Source: RBG-16-66-20 sp040752005
GTDB taxonomy: Bacteria; Pseudomonadota; Gammaproteobacteria; Burkholderiales; SG8-39
Assembly: GCA_040752005.1 (NCBI GenBank)
Contig: JBFMFX010000009.1
Span: forward strand, 1-64,000
Direction of reading: 5' to 3'
DNA length: 64,000 nucleotides
The number at the start of each line of letters is the position of its first letter. The first letter of the stretch is position 1. Below are positions 60,389 through 64,000 of this stretch, piece by piece. The notes beneath the pieces are model-generated. The model ran no database searches. It was not told the origin of the DNA and saw only the letters and a list, made by a program, of their open reading frames with translations. Made by a program: the position numbers and the translations under genes.

Positions 60389-62098
60389 CTACCTCGTCAC
60401 GAGATTGGGATAGTCCTCGAGTTCGCCCAGCAGGTGCCGCCCGAGCAGCCGCGCCTGGATCTCGATCAGCCGCCGGTAGCTCGCCCGGTAACCGAACACT
60501 GGGTGGGTGATTTCCTGGCTCATGCGGCGCTCGAAGCCGGCGATGAATCGCTTGCGCCCGTCGGGCGCGAGCGCGACGGCGCGTCCCGAGCGCACGAAAT
60601 CTGAGGGCCGCAGCTCGCCGTTGTTGATCGCCATCAGCACCGCGGAGTCGGCGATGAGCGGGCGGAACGGCTCCATCAGGTCCAGGGCGAGCGCGGGCCG
60701 GCCGTAGCGCGGCTTGTGGTAATAGCCGCGGTAGGGGTCGAAGCCGACGGCGGCAAGCGTCACGGTGAACGCGCGCACCAGCAGCGCGTAGGCAAAGGAA
60801 AGCAGCGCATTCACCGGGTCGGTCGGCGGGCGGCGGTTGCGCGCCGTGAAGTCGAACTCGCCGGTGCTCGTGTCGCCGGCCTTGAGCAGGCTGCCGAACG
60901 CTCCGAAGTAGCGCGCCGCGGCAGCACCCTCCACACCGAGCAACTCCGCCAGCGTTCGCGCCCGCCGCGCTGCTCGTGCATCTTCCTTGAGCGCATCGAG
61001 CAGGGCCTCGGGCTTGGGGTCCTCGCGCCAGTTGCGCCGCAGGAGCGTGCGCCCATTGAGGATCTTCGCCTCGACCAGCCCCTTGGCGATGCGCAGGCAG
61101 TGCGCCTCGTCGAAACTGGCGCGGTACTGGGCGGCACGAAGCTCTACGTTCTTGTGGCCGGTGCCGATGGTGTGGCCGAAGAACCAGCCGCCGTAGCTCG
61201 TCCAGGTGACCGGGATGCCGCGCGCCATCAGCTCCTGCAGGCACGGCGTCGTCAGGTACACGTTGCCCATCAACACGAGCTGCGAGACCTCGCCCAGCCG
61301 GGCGCGGCTCACCACCTTGTCCTCGATGCTCACCTCGAGCGTCTCGCCGTCGCGCGAGACCTTCGCGCGCTGCGCCTGCACGTACACCGGCATCGCCTCG
61401 TCGCGCGCCACCGCGAGCGGGCGCGGCGGCTCGCCCGCCCTGCGAAAGAAGTTGACCTCGTCGGGCAAGCAGATGCCGACGAGCGAGCAGCGCGGGCATT
61501 TGGGGCTGTTTTCGAGCGGCGGTGGAATCTGGCCTCCGGCCGCGATCAGGCGCAGCCCGTCCACCGCGCGGCGCGTGAGGGTACGAAGCTCCTCGTCGAA
61601 CGGCACCCGCACGCGCTCGCGGCTCTCGGCGAAGTAGAGGATGCCCTCGCTCGCCTCGTAGCCGTGCTCCTCGAGCAGCATTCCCTGGATGCAAAGCTGG
61701 ACTCGCTCCGGATCGTAGGCACCCTTCGCGACGTGCGGGCGCTTGCCGCGCTTGTAGTCCACCGGGGTCACCGCATTGCCCGTGCCCTCGATCAGATCTA
61801 TCTTCGCGATCAGGCCGAGCCGCACCGAGGCGAGCGTTACCGAGCGCGCGTGAATTCGCTCCGTCTCGCTCTCGGCTCCCGGCTCGGGCAGCTCGCCGGC
61901 GGGCGTATCCACGCGCCGGTGGCGGTGCCGGCCTTCGATCGTGTCCGCCGAGTCCGCCCACTCGCCCTGCACCCATTCGAGATAGGCAAGGCGCGGGCAG
62001 TACTGATACTCGTTGACCATGCGCGCGGGCAGCAGCGGCATGTCCCCGGTGAATTCGGGGAAGGGGAGGGGCAGCTCGGGCTGCTCCGGAGAGGTCAA
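60389..62098 (-). CDS. cas4-cas1: Cas4-Cas1 fusion, CRISPR adaptation nuclease/integrase
   Basis: The 569-residue fusion is a marker of type I-G systems. The Cas4 part (residues 1 to about 215) has four cluster cysteines, Cys34 (QYCPRLAYLEW) and Cys201/204/210 (CPRCSLVGIC), and the RecB-type nuclease residues Asp101, Asp114 and Lys116 (VDYKRG). The Cas1 part (about 235-569) has Glu390 (VEGAAAARYFGAF), His461 (YYHKPRYGRP) and Glu476 (LMEPFRP). Cas4 trims prespacers and checks the PAM; Cas1 integrates them. All expected catalytic residues are present. It is 54 bases downstream of the DUF6883 gene. Confidence 0.96.
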   Translation of the reverse strand: MTSPEQPELPLPFPEFTGDMPLLPARMVNEYQYCPRLAYLEWVQGEWADSADTIEGRHRHRRVDTPAGELPEPGAESETERIHARSVTLASVRLGLIAKIDLIEGTGNAVTPVDYKRGKRPHVAKGAYDPERVQLCIQGMLLEEHGYEASEGILYFAESRERVRVPFDEELRTLTRRAVDGLRLIAAGGQIPPPLENSPKCPRCSLVGICLPDEVNFFRRAGEPPRPLAVARDEAMPVYVQAQRAKVSRDGETLEVSIEDKVVSRARLGEVSQLVLMGNVYLTTPCLQELMARGIPVTWTSYGGWFFGHTIGTGHKNVELRAAQYRASFDEAHCLRIAKGLVEAKILNGRTLLRRNWREDPKPEALLDALKEDARAARRARTLAELLGVEGAAAARYFGAFGSLLKAGDTSTGEFDFTARNRRPPTDPVNALLSFAYALLVRAFTVTLAAVGFDPYRGYYHKPRYGRPALALDLMEPFRPLIADSAVLMAINNGELRPSDFVRSGRAVALAPDGRKRFIAGFERRMSQEITHPVFGYRASYRRLIEIQARLLGRHLLGELEDYPNLVTR

Positions 62099-62152
62099 GC
62101 GGCGACCGTCCGCGGAAACCAGCGTACCGCACCCTTTCGGAGGCGGTACTCG

Positions 62153-62512
62153 CTACGCTACCCGCCGCGCGTGGGTGATCTCGCGGCGCTCCACGGCAAC
62201 GGGTCGCGGGCCGGGCCCTTCCGGCTCGACGATCCAGACTGTGCGCACTCTCGGCGTCCGTCCGTCCGGCGTCCGAAGCGAACCGTCCACAGCGGAGCGC
62301 ACGCCGTGCCGCGACTGCACGACGGCGGCGAGCGGATGGGACACGCCGGCCTCGCGAATGGCATCGGCGAGCTCCTGCCGCCGCTCGATGCGGAATCCGA
62401 AGCGCATGAAGAACTCCGCCTTGGTGCGGCCGCCGGGATGCGATTGCGAGAGCAAATACTCGGTGATCTCCGCCGGATCGACAGGCGTCCGGTGGCGATC
62501 AGGAAGCGTCAT
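62153..62512 (-). CDS. DUF6883-family protein inside the cas operon
   Basis: The 119-residue protein has the DUF6883 pattern: VDPAEITEYLLSQSHPGGRT, KAEFFMRFGF and the C-terminal VDGSLRTPDGRTPRVRTVWI with VEPEGPGPRPVAV. DUF6883 is uncharacterised; from memory it often appears beside DUF4926 genes or in polymorphic-toxin-like contexts. It is not a cas gene. Its ATG overlaps the csb2 stop (ATGA), so it is translationally coupled to the effector genes and co-transcribed with cas4-cas1. No DUF4926-like partner ORF is seen in this window. Whether it is a toxin, accessory factor or passenger is not known. Confidence 0.8.
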   Translation of the reverse strand: MTLPDRHRTPVDPAEITEYLLSQSHPGGRTKAEFFMRFGFRIERRQELADAIREAGVSHPLAAVVQSRHGVRSAVDGSLRTPDGRTPRVRTVWIVEPEGPGPRPVAVERREITHARRVA

Positions 62513-64000
62513 GCCGACCAGCTATCCCAGGCGGGAACGAACAGCCCGAGGCCGAAGTGGCAGGCAAAGCCAAGGGCGAGGGGACCGCGGACGGGCGCGG
62601 CGAAGCGCAGTTCGAGCAGGCGGCCGAGAGTGTCCGGTTGCACGAGGCCGCGCTTGCGACGGAAGCGATGGAAATGCACTGGCCGAAGTTCTCGCCCTCC
62701 AGATCGCACCGAGGTTATCTCGCGAATCGCGACGAGCTCCGGAAGCGACTCGCCGCGCGCCTTCCATTCGCGGCGGAGCTGTCCGAGCAGCGCTTCGCGA
62801 AGCGCCTCGGGCGAACGCAATTGTGGCTTCTTCAGATGCCACGGGTGCAGGTACGGCGTGACGCTGCGCCATACGTCCGATTCGCCCGCGAGACGCGAAA
62901 CCTGCCCGAACAAGGCCGCCCCGCCGATACCCTCCAGCATCAACCGCAACGGCTCGCCCTCGTCGCGCTTGACCTGCCGTAGTGCGGTGAGCACCCGCAC
63001 GGCCTCGGCGCCGAACCCGCCGGGCGCATGAATCAGCGCGTGCTCGATCTCGCCGCGATCGTTCGGCTCTGGCAGCCAGAACGCATGCGCATGACGGTTG
63101 GTCGGCGGCAGCTCGTGGCCGGACAGCTCGGCGGGAATGGCCTCCGAACCGAGCAGCCGCTTCGCTACCCCCATTGCCGCCAGCCGCAGTGCCTCGCCGA
63201 TTCGCACCGCCTCCTCGATGCGCGGCAGCGGTTTGCCGAACAGCGTGAAGCGAGCCGTAGTCAGGCTAACTGGTGGCCGGCGCTCGACTCGGGCAGGGCC
63301 GGGCTTGACCGCAATGGTCTTCAACGCTTGCAGCGGCCGGCGATAGCTCAGCCACCGCGCAGCCGGCGGCGAACTCCAGCCGGCGGCCTGCAGTTCGCCG
63401 GTGTCCACGCTCAGCGCGGCGAGCCAGTCCGCCGGCAACGTCTTCGCGAGCTTCGCCGGCAGCTTTTTGCGCGCCGCAAGCTGCTCGTGCCGAAATTTTT
63501 CGTATTCATCCGGGGACAAGGGCGCCAATAAGCGGACGATCTCTCCCAGAACTTCACCCGTCTCGGTATCTACTGCCGAGTCGGCAGGCAAGCAGTTGAA
63601 GCCATCTCGCCACTGCACCCGCTCTGCCTCGGCCCAGGACTCGGCGCGTCCGAAGTACCCCATAGCTTCGAGCAGCGCATCCAGCAGCCGTTCTTCTTCG
63701 GCAGAAAGTTGCACGTCAGGCCAGGCGAACACGATCGGGTCGTCCCGGCCGATGCGCGCAAACGCGTCGAAGACCAGCGTGGGTTTGTTACCCTTCGTTG
63801 GCATGTAATGCCGCGTGTGGGCGTGGATCGCGTTCTCGGGCAAGCGGATGCGAGGCGGTTGCGCCGTAGCCATCCGCGCCAGAAGCGATGCGAGCTGCGC
63901 GCGCGGGTACCGGACCGGATCGAGCTTGCGATGCCAGGTGGCGATCAACGTGCGCACGAGCCGCCAAGGATCTGGCGGCCACGCCACGTCCGCTTCGTTG
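62509..64000 (-). CDS. csb2: Csb2, type I-G effector subunit (GSU0054 family), 5' end outside window
   Basis: The 496 visible residues match Csb2 (GSU0054 family), the fused Cas5/Cas6-like subunit that processes crRNA and binds its handle. WPPDPWRLVRTLIATWHRKL near the visible start and YMPTKGNKPTLVFDAFARIG are conserved family elements, and the C-terminal RPVHFHRFRRKRGLVQPDTL ends the RAMP region. About 30 N-terminal residues lie past 64000 because the conserved start of the family precedes WPPDPWRL. The stop overlaps the DUF6883 start. Upstream genes cas7/cas8/cas3 should lie beyond the window. Confidence 0.88.
   Translation of the reverse strand, partial: NEADVAWPPDPWRLVRTLIATWHRKLDPVRYPRAQLASLLARMATAQPPRIRLPENAIHAHTRHYMPTKGNKPTLVFDAFARIGRDDPIVFAWPDVQLSAEEERLLDALLEAMGYFGRAESWAEAERVQWRDGFNCLPADSAVDTETGEVLGEIVRLLAPLSPDEYEKFRHEQLAARKKLPAKLAKTLPADWLAALSVDTGELQAAGWSSPPAARWLSYRRPLQALKTIAVKPGPARVERRPPVSLTTARFTLFGKPLPRIEEAVRIGEALRLAAMGVAKRLLGSEAIPAELSGHELPPTNRHAHAFWLPEPNDRGEIEHALIHAPGGFGAEAVRVLTALRQVKRDEGEPLRLMLEGIGGAALFGQVSRLAGESDVWRSVTPYLHPWHLKKPQLRSPEALREALLGQLRREWKARGESLPELVAIREITSVRSGGRELRPVHFHRFRRKRGLVQPDTLGRLLELRFAAPVRGPLALGFACHFGLGLFVPAWDSWSA

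Noticed and set aside
62099..62152. A DUF4926-like antitoxin partner beside the DUF6883 gene
   Set aside because: The 54-base gap is too short and no suitable frame exists on either strand nearby.

Overview
The window looks like one contig of a very GC-rich betaproteobacterium-like genome, probably assembled from environmental DNA because it contains a 100-N scaffold gap. The lineage call rests on housekeeping neighbourhoods that I recognise from Betaproteobacteria: rpmB-rpmG, radC, coaBC-dut, clpS-clpA, csp, icd, glcDEF, pntAA-pntAB-pntB, and pyrC-rsmI-yraN-(HIRAN)-phosphoheptose isomerase-BON-rfaE2. Genes are tightly packed on both strands. Start/stop overlaps of the form NTGA are frequent, and several genes have a TANNNT -10-like box only 7-9 bases before the start codon, suggesting leaderless mRNAs.

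Layout. 1-1290 is a scar: an IS256-type transposase tail, a frameshifted unknown gene and a decayed TraB/GumN gene. 1291-9227 holds purN, a DUF3108 protein, an RsmB-family rRNA methyltransferase, an MscS channel, a delta-9 fatty acid desaturase, ribosomal proteins L33 and L28, RadC, CoaBC and Dut. 9247-10829 encodes a flavocytochrome c sulfide dehydrogenase pair. 10830-11488 is a second scar with fragments of a beta-propeller gene and a histidine kinase. 11489-16825 holds ClpA/ClpS, a cold-shock protein, Icd, a tiny lysine-rich secreted peptide and a DUF192 protein. 16827-22000 has a PuuD-like membrane protein, an Aap-type amino acid ABC transporter lacking its ATPase here, and a TSUP exporter pair. 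22143-30133 carries hydroxypyruvate isomerase with glycolate oxidase GlcDEF (glycolate/glyoxylate use), a molybdopterin oxidoreductase and a histone-deacetylase-like amidohydrolase. 30273-45822 carries a multi-PAS diguanylate cyclase, an MsbA-like exporter, a fused osmolyte-type binding protein/permease, proton-translocating transhydrogenase, an ion-transporter-superfamily permease, a complete TRAP transporter and an amidase. 45819-56170 holds a PAS protein, an HD hydrolase, the RNase P RNA gene (with a 55-bp tandem repeat inside it), nucleotide/LPS/envelope genes and a DEAD-box helicase.

The right end (56274-64000) is a type I-G (formerly I-U) CRISPR-Cas locus. It has 49 visible repeats, a leader containing a boxA-like antitermination motif and a nested hairpin, then cas2, a fused cas4-cas1, a DUF6883-family gene that is not a standard cas gene, and csb2, which runs off the window. 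Array and cas genes are all read on the minus strand, so transcription runs csb2 -> DUF6883 -> cas4-cas1 -> cas2 -> leader -> array. The interference genes cas3, cas8 and cas7 would lie beyond base 64000.

The most interesting observation is the DUF6883 gene translationally coupled to csb2 inside the cas operon. Next are the boxA-bearing CRISPR leader, segmental spacer duplications around the assembly gap, the RNase P RNA expansion, and a perfect 34-bp palindrome that supplies the stop codon of a neighbouring gene.
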